A stretch of DNA of 64,000 nt from Lycium barbarum (Eukaryota > Streptophyta > Magnoliopsida > Solanales > Solanaceae): the NCBI RefSeq assembly GCF_019175385.1, contig NC_083337.1:166669713-166733712 (forward strand), given 5' to 3'. The translations under genes were made by a program, and so were the position numbers. Position 1 is the first letter of the stretch. Each line of letters begins with the position of its first letter. The notes beneath the pieces were generated by a model, which had not been told where the DNA came from, ran no database searches, and worked only from the letters and a program-made list of their open reading frames with translations. Below, piece by piece: positions 12,317-23,273 of the stretch.

Positions 12317-13521
12317 CAGAGGCGGATCTAGGATTTGAAGGGGGATGCCACAATTTTCTTCAATGTACATCTTGTTAGGAACGTGTATTTGAGTCGGGTC
12401 CATCTCTTTTTAGTTTATTCGGGTCAACATAATAGACTTTTTTAAATTTTCAAATATGAAATTACATCTCAAAAATCAAGAAACGAACATAATTAGCATC
12501 TTAAACAAGGAATGACACTCATTAACAACAAAGTAAAATCAACATTTTCACCACCGGACTTGCATCTCTTATGTATATTTAAAAGATGAATTTGCACAAG
12601 TAAAATAACATCTTCAATAAGGGAATTACACCAATCAAAATAAGAAAAATAATAGAAAAATTCTTCAATAAGTAAATACACCCCATAAATAAATGTAGAA
12701 TTAGATAAACTACGAGTTCTCAAAAATAAATCATAAATTTCATGTTTTTTCTAAGCAATGCTTATGAAATTTCCATCAAAATTTAACTAGTAAAGTGATT
12801 TAAATTAAATTTAACAATTATACAATAGCATAAATTTTTATAATACACTCCCTCCATCCATTTTTATTTGTCCATTATATTAAAAATATAAGTCCACTTT
12901 TACTTGTAAGTTATATGGTTTGAAAAACCAAGACATAATTTACCATTTTACCCTTATTATTAAGTACTCCAATTCATTTCTCATTTTTTTTGTTGCTTAT
13001 TAAGAGTTTCCCAAGTCAAATATAGACAAGTAAATATGGACGGAGGGAGTAATAAACAAAAGAAATTATTAAAAAAAATGAATTTTGATCTCAATCCAAA
13101 ATTCCCATTGAGACCCAAGTTTTTTGATTTAAATACTCACAAATTTGAGATTAAGAAAAATGCTTAATTTAAGAGATTTTGAAGTTTTATTTGTGTGTTC
13201 TTGCTAGAGATCACAAATAAAATAATAGAAAAGTGGAAAAATAATATAAATAATAAAAAGATAAATAGAAAATTGAGAGAGCCGAAAAGAGAATTAATGA
13301 TACAAAGGAAGTAAAAAGCACAAGAAAAATGGGAGTCAGAAATGTTCAAGATATATTCAAACTTGTGTCTATCAGCCATAGCACATTTATCTAATTTAAG
13401 ACTGGGAGTGACAAGATCAAATATTTAATCTAATTTAAGCAAATTACAATATAAATATATAAAGAAATTATTAATATATGGGGTGTCATGCACCCGACAC
13501 TTTACGGTGGATCCGCCGCTG
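12317..13521. mobile_element. Non-autonomous hAT element, 8-bp TSD CTAGTGAC
   Basis: This 1205-bp element starts CAGAGGCGGATC and ends GATCCGCCGCTG. It is flanked on both sides by CTAGTGAC (12309-12316 and 13522-13529), a perfect 8-bp duplication. It encodes no recognisable transposase. A complete Stowaway-like MITE lies inside it (12848-13049). Confidence 0.9.
12848..13049. mobile_element. Stowaway-like MITE nested in the hAT element
   Basis: CTCCCTCCATCCATTTTTA at the left and its inverted counterpart AAATATGGACGGAGGGAG at the right, about 202 bp, with TA next to the right end and near the left. It is wholly internal to the hAT element at 12317-13521, so it inserted later or was carried along. 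Confidence 0.8.
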
Positions 13522-13829
13522 CTAGTGACTATCTATGATGACCTAAATATTTAACTTTGAAATAACAATGCGCAGCCAGATATGTTGGCCCCACGCACTC
13601 ACCATGCAAAGTTATTACCGACTAGTCAAAAATATTTAATTTTGGAACCTTTCACGAATCATCCGGTTCATATTTTTGCTAGTTTTCTGTTAAGTGGATG
13701 AAGTTTTCATCAATAATCCATATGAAGAAAGCATATTTCAATTAATATAATTGATTTGCTCAAATCCTTATAAAGTGTCTTTGTTCAATCATTTGTCCCC
13801 TCCATCATAAATTTATTAAGTTTTTTGAC

Positions 13830-14155
13830 TAGGGAAGTAAAATAAGACGTTCTTGTTAATAGTTGCATTATCGTAGTATAATTTCTTGTGCTCTAATTTA
13901 TGCTATTATGCTATTATCTGTTATTTCCTGTGCTTTGATTATTCTATATTATATGTGTCGCTTGCGTTACTTCATTTCCATATCGCTTTGAATCTCTTAG
14001 CCGTATCTGACCTCTTTTTATATTTTTATTGAGCCGAGGGTCTCTCGGAAATAACCGTCCTACCTTGGTAGGAGTAAGGTCTGCGTACACTCTACCCTCC
14101 CCAGACCCCACGTTTTGGGATTTCACTGGATTGTTGTTGTTGTTGTTGTGTTGTT
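13830..14155 (+). mobile_element. RTE-type LINE 3' end / SINE-like tail
   Basis: A T-rich 3'UTR-like stretch leads into the shared retroposon module: GAGCCGAGGGTCTCTCGGAA, then TACACTCTACCCTCCCCAGA, then GGGATTTCACTGGATTG and a (TTG)n tail. No reverse-transcriptase coding remains. The better conserved module suggests a younger insertion than the LINE at 2065. Confidence 0.65.
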
Positions 14156-14305
14156 GGAAGTAAAATAAGACGTTCATGATTCCCTATGGTACCAAGATTT
14201 TCACTTGATATATAAATAATGGCATAATACTTAATTTCGTGTGGTTAAGACTTGAGTGGGTATCCAATGTTAGAATAATAATTAGCAGTTTGTTATGACT
14301 GAGCA

Positions 14306-14951
14306 CAGTGGCAGATTCAGAATTTTCGGCTCGTGGGTGCTCACTTCTTTTAATATAAAATTATTACAAATTGCATAGTATAAGTGCACAACTATTTAAA
14401 CGTGATAATTTAAAAAATTAATGAGAAAAATACTATTTATATTACCATTACAAAAAAAAAGACTTTTCACTTTTTGAAAAAGAAAAAAAAGAATTAGGTT
14501 GAAGGATTTCTTAGCAAAATTGCCAAAACTTCTCAAGAGAAATTAGAAAAGTGATTGGAAAATGATTTTTCTCTTTTTCTATGCCACAAGAGATTACATA
14601 AATGTAAAAGGAAATTAAAAACTAAACGTACAAGTAAACAAAGAAAGCAAAAAGGAAGAACAGGGAAGACTATATTGGGGGTAAAAGGAGGAACATACAA
14701 AGTGTCAGCTAAAATGAGTTTGGTTTATAAAAACATTTATGCCAGCTGAGAATCGAACCCTCAACACACTTCACAAAGTACGACCTTCAAGCCAACCACC
14801 TGACCAAAGCACCCGATAGGCTTTTCGTTCACTGGGTGCTACTACGTCAACATATATTTTTTTCCATCAGTTTCTATATAGATATATATAATTTATGTTG
14901 GGGTTAATGGGTACTCGAGTACTCAGTCGGCAATACGTGAATCCACCCTTG
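14306..14951. mobile_element. Non-autonomous hAT element, 8-bp TSD ACTGAGCA
   Basis: CAGTGGCAGATTC at the left and GAATCCACCCTTG at the right, flanked by ACTGAGCA at 14298-14305 and 14952-14959. It is 646 bp with no transposase. The ends belong to the same broad CAGNGGCNGATTC class as the element at 12317. It carries a tRNA-like segment in minus orientation (see 14750-14823). Confidence 0.85.
14750..14823 (-). pseudogene. tRNA-like segment inside a hAT element
   Basis: Read on the minus strand, the segment holds TGGTCAGGTGGTTGGC, which resembles a pol III A box region, then a spacer with TTGAAGG and GAGGGTTCGATTCTC, which is a good B box/T-loop match. A clean acceptor stem pairing was not seen. 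It is most likely a degenerate tRNA or tRNA-derived module carried by the transposon, not a functional tRNA gene. Confidence 0.4.
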
Positions 14952-15247
14952 ACTGAGCAGTAATCCTTCCGGTCCATTTTATTTGTCATATATTTTTTGG
15001 GAAAAAGGACATTGAGAAGCCATCAGCAAAAAAAAAAAAGGCTCAAATAGGTCCCATTTTGGGTTTAATACCCCGAGTTGGTCGTTCGGCCCAAAGTAAT
15101 GTCAAGCGCTAGTCGCCCAGTCCATTCACCGCAAAAAAAAAAAAAGGACTTTTTGTGGATCAAAAAGTCGTCACTAAAAAGGTTCGCTACAAAAAGAACA
15201 GGACTATTTGTGGCGACTTTAGTCGCCGCTAAAGATCAACAAAAACA

Positions 15248-15442
15248 TTTAAGCCTTCAAAAAAATATCCCAAAATATGTATAATATGTGTATACTTAGT
15301 AAGTATATGTTAATTGAGCCTTCAAAAAATATCCCAAAACATGTATAATATGTGTGTACTTAGTAAGTATACATTAATTGAGCTTTCAAGAAATATCCCA
15401 AACCAAGTATAGTATGTGTATAATTAGTAAGTATACATTAAC
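15248..15442. repeat. Tandem repeat, about 65 bp x 3
   Basis: Three diverged units beginning near AGCCTTCAAAAAATATCCC and ending AGTAAGTATACATTAATTG. They lie within the TIR element at 14999-15843. Confidence 0.7.
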
Positions 15443-15537
15443 TATACATCTAGTAAGCATAATTTTGTATGTTGATTATACATTTATTATACACAAATTA
15501 TACAACTATGATATATTTTCTATACATATACTTTAGA

Positions 15538-15712
15538 GACACATATTCTATACGATAATGATACAGTTTCTATACGTGTGATACATTTTTTCTATACATA
15601 TACAGTAGTGATACATATTCCATACAACAATGATACAGTTTCTATATGTATGAGACATTTTCTATACATATACAGTAGTGATACATATACAACAATGATA
15701 CAGTTTATATAC
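15538..15712. repeat. Tandem repeat, about 70-75 bp x 2.5
   Basis: Units made of CATATACAGTAGTGATACAT and CAATGATACAGTTTCTATA motifs, partly truncated in the last copy, within the same TIR element. Confidence 0.65.
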
Positions 15713-15851
15713 ATATGCTGGAATTAGTTGAAAAATGGTTAGAAAATGAAATTATTTTGCAAAGGCTGAAAAACGACTTTTTAGATTCTTGGGCCATCGG
15801 GTGTCAATAGTTTCACCCGGATGGCCATTTGTATCCTTTTCCCTATTTTTT

Positions 15852-17450
15852 TTTACACATTTGTTAAAACAACATTAACTAATTTGATTAAATTATTAAC
15901 TCAATTTATGACTATTCTTTTTTTCACCACATTTATAGGATAAGAATAAAGTTGAAAACTAATAATTAATAATGATAGCTATTTTGAACCAACTATTTTC
16001 AGTAGCTCGGCAATTAAATTGGGCTGAGGGAGCTCGTTGTATGAGTCATTGAACCTGAAAAAAAAGAAAATGAGAAAGTCGAGGGCGTGGACGAGCAATG
16101 GTTTCAATTATCAGTTCAATTTTGTTCCAATTGCTGTTCATAGTCTAGCAATATTCTATTTTTAGAATTTTCTAATTAAGTATAATTTATTTCTATCTAA
16201 CTCGAGTTACTATTCTTTAACGTTATTTATAGGCTCATAATTTAGATCTTATGAACTATGCGGAGAAAATGAAAAAGAAACTATCTGAAGATTGGAATAA
16301 AGTTGGAACATTTTTTGGTTGAATCGCATTAGAATATTCGACTTATTGTAATCATTATTATGGCCTTACTTTTATATAACATCTTTCTTGACTAAAAGTG
16401 AGGAAATATATAAGATAATTCCGTTCCAAATTTGACCAATTTGCTTCCTCTCCAAGTATTACTCCACCTATATAAAGGTAGTGTGATGTAAACAACACGG
16501 TGTGAACACGGGTTTTAATAGAAAATTAAATTAAAGTAAATATCTGACCATTTGATAAATTATCTATGTGCGATTTCACAATTCCTTGGTATCAGAAAAC
16601 ATTATCTGACAATTTCTAAATTCACAAACACAAAACAAAATGTTTAACATAATAACCTCGTTATCCTCATTTCAGGTTTGATCTATTTTCGTATTTTTAC
16701 ATAGTTAATAAAAGAGTATTAAAATCTAACTAAACAATGTTCAATTCAAACTAGCACCACGAATTCAAATTATAACATCTTAATCACTAAATTATCCTTT
16801 AAAACCTGTTACCACATTTCGTACACGAAACAAAGTGACTGGAGAATTATATATACTCATGAATTATATATTGCCTTTTCCTTACTGGCTGAACGAAAAG
16901 ATCACTGATGATATAAAGGCAATTCACCGTGGATTTAATAAATTATGTATACTCATAATATATATATAAATGACTTTTATCTATAAATATAATTTATTAA
17001 TTATAACAAGTTACTTACCATATTTTGTAAGCGGTTACTAACTAAAAATAATTTTATAGTTAAGAAAATAATTTAATAATATAATCATTATGTAGTTAAT
17101 ATATAAGCGTTTAGAATTGAAGCTTAATGCACTTATGATATAAAAATTATCTACGTGATCGGATTATGTATAAGGAAGTTACAAATAAATATTTATAATA
17201 AACATAAATTAATGACTTGAATAAAATTAGTAGTAATTAATTGTAATCACATATTATACCTCATTGATATTATATAATTTCATAAGTTCATCAACTTAAA
17301 TTCATCTGCTACAAAGAAACTCATCATAATCTTTATTAATTGGGTAAAAATTTATCAAATTCAATATTTATAGTAACACGATGAATTCATGATACATACG
17401 TATCCCTAACCTAAATAGTTTCCTATATATTACACCTCATGTACAATTAA
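15852..17450. other. AT-rich intergenic stretch
   Basis: No coding frame, RNA gene or element end could be supported here. Poly-A/T tracts and scattered short repeats only. Confidence 0.5.
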
Positions 17451-17509
17451 GAGACACACTAGAGATAGAACTAGGGTTTAGACCGTGGTACAAAAGATCG
17501 CCGTTCATC

Positions 17510-17632
17510 ATGTCTTCCGTTTTCGCTATACGAAGAACCTGTAAGTTTTTGTGATTAATATGATTTGCATTCCGTCTTTCGCTTTTGCTTTACGAAGAAC
17601 ATATAAGTTTCTATTATCAATGTGATTTGATG
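17510..17632 (+). pseudogene. Orphan first-exon-like segment, tandemly duplicated
   Basis: An ATG at 17510 reads MSSVFAIRRT and then meets a good donor (GTAAGT at 17541), as in the first exon of a gene for a short basic, possibly organelle-targeted N-terminus. A diverged second copy of about 60 bp follows directly (17571-17632) with the same CGAAGAAC and ATGTGATTTG landmarks. No downstream exon was recognised, so this is probably a captured or abandoned exon. Low certainty. Confidence 0.25.
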
Positions 17633-17639
17633 TAAATAT

Positions 17640-18180
17640 TCAATTTCTTTACTTTTTTCGCCTATACCAATTGTCTGCACAGAGTCACCGATGAGAGGGG
17701 CCTAGGGGTTCGTTCCCCCTGTCTCCCCCCTAACTCCGTTAAGAAATCATCCCATCCCATCACAGTAAAATCGTCCTGTCCCACTAAATCATTCAATCCC
17801 CCGTTCATCCTACTTAAATTAGAAAAATCATATTTGTATGTTTTGGTTTTGTAATGTTATCAATTCAAGTTTGAAATTTATTATAAATTTGTGTCCATTT
17901 ACTAAATTTATGTAGTCTTATATCACACTATAACTTTTTATGATTTTTTAATGCTTAAATATTAATAAAAACAGATAAAAAACCCATTAAGTCCCGTTCC
18001 CTCCCGTTAGATAGATAGCTTTAAGTGGAAGTGTGGGGATGCTCGCACTAATCAGGGTTGGTACAGTGCAGAGACACTTATGAGAGGGAGACGGACAAAA
18101 AGAAGATTTGATACCCATCAATACTTCTGAGGTGTCCAATTGACTGCCGTTAACGGGTTAAAACCTCGACCCGTCAAGTT
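17640..18180. other. Intergenic stretch before the GRAS gene
   Basis: No gene recognised. A C-rich stretch lies near 17720-17820, followed by AT-rich sequence. The promoter of the GRAS gene is expected in or near this interval, but no convincing TATA box was identified. Confidence 0.4.
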
Positions 18181-18417
18181 TTATCTCTTCAATACTTTTT
18201 AACTTTGTTTCTTTCCTTCTCCTTCACAGAAGGTTCCTTTTCCTTTTCTTGGCTTAATAAAGGCGCAGCCTTGACTCTTCGCTCTTGTGCATCTAAAACT
18301 ATTTTTGCCTTTCTTATTTCTCTTCCAAAAAAATAAAGTGAGAGAGCCCTCTGCCTCCCATTTTTCACTTCACCGCTCAAAGTTACTTTTGCTGTCATCT
18401 CTTCACTTCACTCTAAG

Positions 18418-19296
18418 GTATGCACATATTAAACAAAGAAACGGGGTTTAACTTTTAAAGTTGAGATTTTTCCTAAATTGGGTTTTTCTTTTCTTTTAAT
18501 GTTGATTTTTCTTGAAGTTTTTTCCCCTTAAAAACTTCAAGAAAGAAGAAAATCATGGTGTTTCTTTCTTTATCTTTCAGTTTGGTGTTTTCTTTCATTT
18601 CTTGAAGTTTTGCAACTCGGATTTGATCTTTATTCTTTCTTTTCTTTTCTTTTATGTGGGTGTATGTATGTACATCTTTGAATTGACTGTTTTTCAGGAC
18701 TTCGCATTTTCTAGGCTGATATACTGTAGATTTGTTCTTTGTCTTCTTTTTTATTTAATTTTATTTTTGTGTTTCCATTTTGAGTCATATTATTAACTCT
18801 ATGCTTTGATTCATTTGGTGATATCGTTAATGGTTGTTTTGGTTTATTGCCATTAATGGGTCTTAGATCAGTATTCTGTTTCCACTAATGTTTTTTGTGC
18901 TTGTTGAATTTGTATCTCTATTAGTAGTATGCAGTCCTTTTTTTTTAGTTACTTCATGTTAATAATCTCTGGAGAAATAGTAACCTTTTGCCTTTTGGCC
19001 CTTTATTGTTGGGCCTCTTTCAGATGTTAAACCAGACATGAAGTTGGAAAAAAGTTGATTGATTTTCTTCATAATTTCAGTAATTAATTTAATGATTATG
19101 CAAAGTCTTAGGTTTTGTTTCCACCATTATCTGTTTTTTCTATTGTCTTGAAGTCTTATAATGATATTAGCCAGTATAAGTTTTCGGTAAATGAAATAGT
19201 TATCCCCTTTTCAATATATGCATATCCTAGGGCATTCTCATTGTATATTTCAACCTTACAATATCCTGTTGCATTCCTCTTTTTTTTGTTTTGTAG
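18418..19296 (+). other. 5'UTR intron of the GRAS gene
   Basis: Donor after CTCTAAG at 18417 (GTATGC) and acceptor TTTTGTAG ending at 19296, leaving a 21-base second leader exon before the ATG at 19318. The pyrimidine-rich first leader exon lies upstream from about 18190. A single intron in the 5'UTR with an intronless coding region is the usual layout of LISCL GRAS genes. Confidence 0.6.
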
Positions 19297-19317
19297 ATTT
19301 TTTTGTAAACAACTGCA

Positions 19318-21612
19318 ATGGATCCTCGATTCAATCCGTTGCCTGATCCTGGGAACACTTTCGAGTTTGAAGATCAGATCAATTTGCCAAGCTTTGAGGA
19401 ATCTCTGGAATTTCCTCAGAATTATAACAATGACTATGCATCTTTTGGTGTCCCTTACACTGCACCAAGCCAAAACATTGATAATTTTGCTCCATCCTCA
19501 AACGCTAGCTCGGAAGTAGACTCTCCAGATGATCACTACTCTGATTCTCTATTCAAGTACCTAAATCAGATACTAATGGAGGAGAATATTGAACATAAGC
19601 CGAGCATGTTTCATGATCCGCTTGCTCTAAAAGCTGCTGAGAAATACCTAAATCAGATACTAATGGAGGAGAATATTGAACATAAGCCGAGCATGTTTCA
19701 TGATCCGCTTGCTCTAAAAGCTGCTGAGAAATCCTTATATGAAGCCCTTGGCAAAACGTACCCTCCTTCACCATATCGTACCCCTTCTCAGTTAGAAAGC
19801 CCAAGTCCAGACAGCAGTTTCCCGACTTCCAGTGACCATAGTACAAGTAGTAGCAATACGCATAGTAATTCCACCGATCGTCACTGGATTGTTGATCCAG
19901 GTGAATCTAGGTTGCCTGTGGGGTCCATCCAACCTTTGCTGCAGAGTAACTCAGAGGGGTCCCGTGGTTCTTTAAACAACTTTGCTAACTCGAATGGCCC
20001 TATGAACTCTTTTTTAAACCCTAATGTTGTTTCAAGCGTGTTTACTGATAGCGAGTCTATCTTACAGTTCAAGAGGGGGATGGAGGAAGCTAATAAATTC
20101 CTTCCAAATCTTAGTCAATTTGTCATTGATTTGGATAACTATACGTTGCCTCCAAAGACGGAAGAAGTGACCAAAGAGGCTGTGGTCAAGGTAGAGAAGG
20201 ATGACAGGAATCACTCACCTAATGGCACGAAAGGAAGAAAGCATCAGTATCCTGAGGACAGTGATTATGGAGATGAAAGGAGCAATAAACAATCAGCAAT
20301 ATATGTTGAGGAGGAGGTTGAGTTATCAGAGATGTTCGACAGGGTTCTCCTGCTGGGCGATACAATATGTTGTGATGGGAATGACAAGTCTGAAATGCCA
20401 TCTAAAGTAGACAAGAGTTTGGATCAGAATGGACATGGAAAAACTCCTGCTAAGAAACAAGGGACTAAAAACGAAGCTGTGGATCTAAGGACTCTCTTAA
20501 TTAGCTGTGCACAATCGATTGCTTCTGATGACTACAGAACGGCATATGAACAGCTAAAGCAGATCAGGCAGCATTGTTCTTCTACTGGTGATGCATACCA
20601 AAGGCTGGCCAGTGTATTTGCTGATGGCCTTGAAGCCCGGTTGGCTGGCACCGGCACTCAACTATATGCTGCCCTTGCTCCGAAAAAGATAACAGCTGCT
20701 GAGAAATTGAAAGCATACCAGGTTTACCTTTCGGCATGCCCGTTCAAGAAAATATCAATATTCTTTGCAAATAAAATGATCTTTCACACAGCATCAAATG
20801 CCAAGACATTACATCTCATAGATTTCGGTATACTTTATGGTTTCCAGTGGCCAATACTCATCCAACTTCTCTCACAGTTACCTGGTGGGCCTCCAAAGCT
20901 TCGTATTACTGGAATAGACCTTCCCCAATCCGGCTTCAGGCCAGCAGAAAGCTTAGAACAGACGGGGACCCGCTTGGCGAAATATTGCGAGCGCTTTGAA
21001 GTACCGTTCGAATATAACGCTATAGCAACACAGAATTGGGAGAATATTAAAATCGAGGACTTGAAACTTGTAAGCGGTGAGACTGTCGCTGTGAACTGTC
21101 TTTTTCGTTTTAAGAACCTTCTGGATGAAACAGTTGTGATAGACAGTCCGAGGGATGCGGTTCTGAGCTTAATTAGAAAGATGAATCCAGATATTTTCGT
21201 GCAAGCTGTAATCAATGGATCTTATAGTGCACCCTTCTTTGTTACTCGCTTCAGGGAGGCTCTCTTCCATTTCTCAACTCTTTTTGACATGTTTGATGCT
21301 ACTTTACCCCGTGATGATCAGCAGAGGTTGCATTTCGAACAAGATTTTCTTAGACGCGAGGCAATGAATGTCATTGCTTGTGAGGGTTCTGAGAGGGTTG
21401 AAAGGCCTGAGACGTACAAGCAATGGCAGGTCCGTAATATGAGGGCTGGATTCAAGCTTCTTCCGTTGAACCAATTCCTCATGCAGAAGTTAAGGTGCAA
21501 GGTGAAAGGGGGATACAATCGAGATTTTGTGTTCGATGAGGATGGCAAATGGATGTTACAGGGTTGGAAAGGCCGGATAATATGTGCTAGTTCGTGTTGG
21601 GTGCCAGCATAG
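19318..21612 (+). CDS. GRAS transcription regulator, LISCL (SCL9/14/33) subfamily
   Basis: An uninterrupted 764-residue frame from ATG at 19318. The N-terminal half is acidic and Ser/Asn-rich, with the LISCL box LNQILMEENIE, MFHDPLAL, AAEK. The GRAS domain starts at about residue 388 (VDLRTLLISCAQ, first leucine-rich region). The VHIID-type motif is at about 498 (LHLIDFGILYGFQWP), then GPPKLRITGI, second leucine repeat, PFYRE region (FFVTRFREALFHFS), ACEGSERVERPE, and a complete SAW end (WMLQGWKGRI, SSCWVPA). Family members act in the nucleus as transcriptional co-regulators, including in stress and auxin responses; the specific role here is not known. The LISCL box is present twice because of a perfect 87-bp duplication (residues 81-109 and 110-138). 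A related broken copy lies 4.3 kb downstream on the same strand. Confidence 0.95.
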   Translation: MDPRFNPLPDPGNTFEFEDQINLPSFEESLEFPQNYNNDYASFGVPYTAPSQNIDNFAPSSNASSEVDSPDDHYSDSLFKYLNQILMEENIEHKPSMFHDPLALKAAEKYLNQILMEENIEHKPSMFHDPLALKAAEKSLYEALGKTYPPSPYRTPSQLESPSPDSSFPTSSDHSTSSSNTHSNSTDRHWIVDPGESRLPVGSIQPLLQSNSEGSRGSLNNFANSNGPMNSFLNPNVVSSVFTDSESILQFKRGMEEANKFLPNLSQFVIDLDNYTLPPKTEEVTKEAVVKVEKDDRNHSPNGTKGRKHQYPEDSDYGDERSNKQSAIYVEEEVELSEMFDRVLLLGDTICCDGNDKSEMPSKVDKSLDQNGHGKTPAKKQGTKNEAVDLRTLLISCAQSIASDDYRTAYEQLKQIRQHCSSTGDAYQRLASVFADGLEARLAGTGTQLYAALAPKKITAAEKLKAYQVYLSACPFKKISIFFANKMIFHTASNAKTLHLIDFGILYGFQWPILIQLLSQLPGGPPKLRITGIDLPQSGFRPAESLEQTGTRLAKYCERFEVPFEYNAIATQNWENIKIEDLKLVSGETVAVNCLFRFKNLLDETVVIDSPRDAVLSLIRKMNPDIFVQAVINGSYSAPFFVTRFREALFHFSTLFDMFDATLPRDDQQRLHFEQDFLRREAMNVIACEGSERVERPETYKQWQVRNMRAGFKLLPLNQFLMQKLRCKVKGGYNRDFVFDEDGKWMLQGWKGRIICASSCWVPA
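19558..19731 (+). repeat. Perfect 87-bp in-frame tandem duplication in the GRAS gene
   Basis: Units 19558-19644 and 19645-19731 are identical base for base. Each encodes 29 residues beginning YLNQILMEEN and ending LKAAEK. The reading frame is preserved, so the conserved LISCL box is doubled. Confidence 0.95.
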
Positions 21613-22397
21613 AAGTATCTGAAACATTGTTTTAGTCAGACTTAGTTTATAAGGATGCTGTTATGTAGCCAAAAACGACGTGTTCTTAGCTATTTTGTAC
21701 ATAATGCTGGCTCTAGAAAGGATTAGTCGCTGATCTTGATTTGGTGTGGTGAAACACATGTATGAAATGTTAGTGTGACTTAGCGTTGCTTGTCAGTCTA
21801 CTTGTGATTGTTCTGTAAAATTGGCCTAATGGAGTTGTTGTCTATTGAGTTCAATTTTCATTACGGAGAAAAGAGGATATTTGAAAGCCATTATGTTGCA
21901 ACTTTGGTTTTTGAAGCTACATTTTTCAACTTTGGTTTTTGAAGCTACATTTTTTATCTGTTCTTTCTCATGTCCTTGGCATTAGTTCTCTCTAGTTTTC
22001 CTTCCTATCGTCTAACATATTCTTATGATAATAGGACTTTTGGTAGAACTTTCCTATTGCTTTGACTCTTCATGAATGTCGACGGGTGTGTGTCACATTC
22101 TCCAATAATAATGCATTTTTAAAGAATTCAACATAAGTGCGGCAACATGTTTAGAAAGGTCGAACAACATACTCCTAGCATTGTTTTGTTTAACCAACGA
22201 AAAACTAAAAATAAATCCTGACGTAGAAGTACTGAAAAAACTGACGAAGACATGTGAATATGCTTAAAAAAAGAAGATAATGTCAGTAAATAGATTCGTT
22301 GATTCTGAGACAAGTTTTAGCCGATATTTGCCCTTACACTACCTTTAAGAATACTATTGATTTCATTTTATATATATTACATTTTTTTTTACCATTA
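21613..22397. other. 3' flank of the GRAS gene
   Basis: Probable 3'UTR to roughly 21.9 kb, with a short direct repeat AACTTTGGTTTTTGAAGCTA near 21900 and 21928. Nothing else was recognised. Confidence 0.45.
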
Positions 22398-22662
22398 CTC
22401 CCTCCATTTCTAAGTAAATGATGTTTTAGCCTTTTCATTTTATTTCAAGATAAGTGGTGATTTAAGATTTTAAGAGGAAATTAATATTATTCTTCTAAAA
22501 TTAGTTTTATTTACAAAATCAAAAATTATTAAATAGCTTTTTTTTTCCTAGGCATTTGATTAGGGGTAAGTTAGTAAAAACACTCATAATTTTCTAGGAG
22601 CGAGCAATTTCTTAAAAAGTGTGCATAAACTAAAAACACAACTTATTATGAAACGAATGGAG
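22398..22662. mobile_element. Stowaway-like MITE
   Basis: CTCCCTCCATTTCTAAGTAA at the left, TA-flanked, with a shortened right inverted end CGAATGGAG followed by TA. About 265 bp and non-coding. Confidence 0.65.
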
Positions 22663-22732
22663 TATTTATTCTTTTTATTACGAGCATAATAAGGATTAGA
22701 GGTAAGGAAATTTAGTTCTCTGCTATATGATA

Positions 22733-22985
22733 CTCCGTTCGGTTCAAAAAGAGTGTCCACTTAGCCATTCACACACCTCTTAAGAAAATACTAACTTCTA
22801 AACAAAAATGAGTAATTTGACTAAAATGCCCCTAATTAAATAGGCATTGAGATTTGGTTACTTAATACTTAATAAGGACAAATTTGAAAAATTAAGATTA
22901 ATTCTTTCTTGATTTGATAAGTGGATAATCTTTTTTTAAGTAAAATATAAAGACTAAGCGGACACTCTTTTTGAACCGGAGAGAG
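22733..22985. mobile_element. Stowaway-like MITE
   Basis: CTCCGTTCGGTTCAAAAAGA at the left and its inverted complement TTTTTGAACCGGAGAGAG at the right, TA on both sides, 253 bp, non-coding. It lies about 70 bp from the previous MITE and is a different subfamily by sequence. Confidence 0.75.
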
Positions 22986-23104
22986 TATGATAATATTTGT
23001 GAGTTGTAACATTGGACTTGATTTGTCAGCAATAAGAAATTTAGATCTCACTCTAGATCCCTTCACATAACGGTTGAGAATTCGGTAAGATATGAAATAC
23101 TACT

Positions 23105-23105
23105 T

Positions 23106-23140
<35 letters not shown>

Positions 23141-23145
23141 TTTTA
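23105..23145. repeat. (TTTA)n microsatellite
   Basis: About ten copies of TTTA in a row. Confidence 0.9.
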
Positions 23146-23273
23146 TAATTGCAAAAATCTTTCTCGGTAGAAGTTTGATTCTTCTCCTGTGTCAATACCC
23201 AAATTATGAAGGGAAATTTATGTCATGAGTCAGGCTTATAGATTTATAAACATAATTAACACATAAACATAGA

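Larger units (their letters stand above)
14999..15843. mobile_element. Unclassified TIR element with GGGAAAAGGA ends
   Basis: The left end GGGAAAAAGGACA and right end TATCCTTTTCCC are inverted complements over about 10-12 bp. Both sides show TATTTTTT (14991-14998 and 15844-15851), a possible 8-bp TSD in low-complexity sequence. The 845-bp body contains two sets of tandem repeats and no recognisable protein. hAT or Mutator origin cannot be settled. Confidence 0.5.

Noticed and set aside
14750..14823. Functional tRNA gene on the minus strand
   Set aside because: The B box is good but stems do not pair well and it lies inside a hAT element.
18512..18796. A 94-residue hydrophobic frame upstream of the GRAS gene
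   Set aside because: It lies in the T-rich 5'UTR intron; Phe/Leu-rich translation is what T-rich DNA gives.
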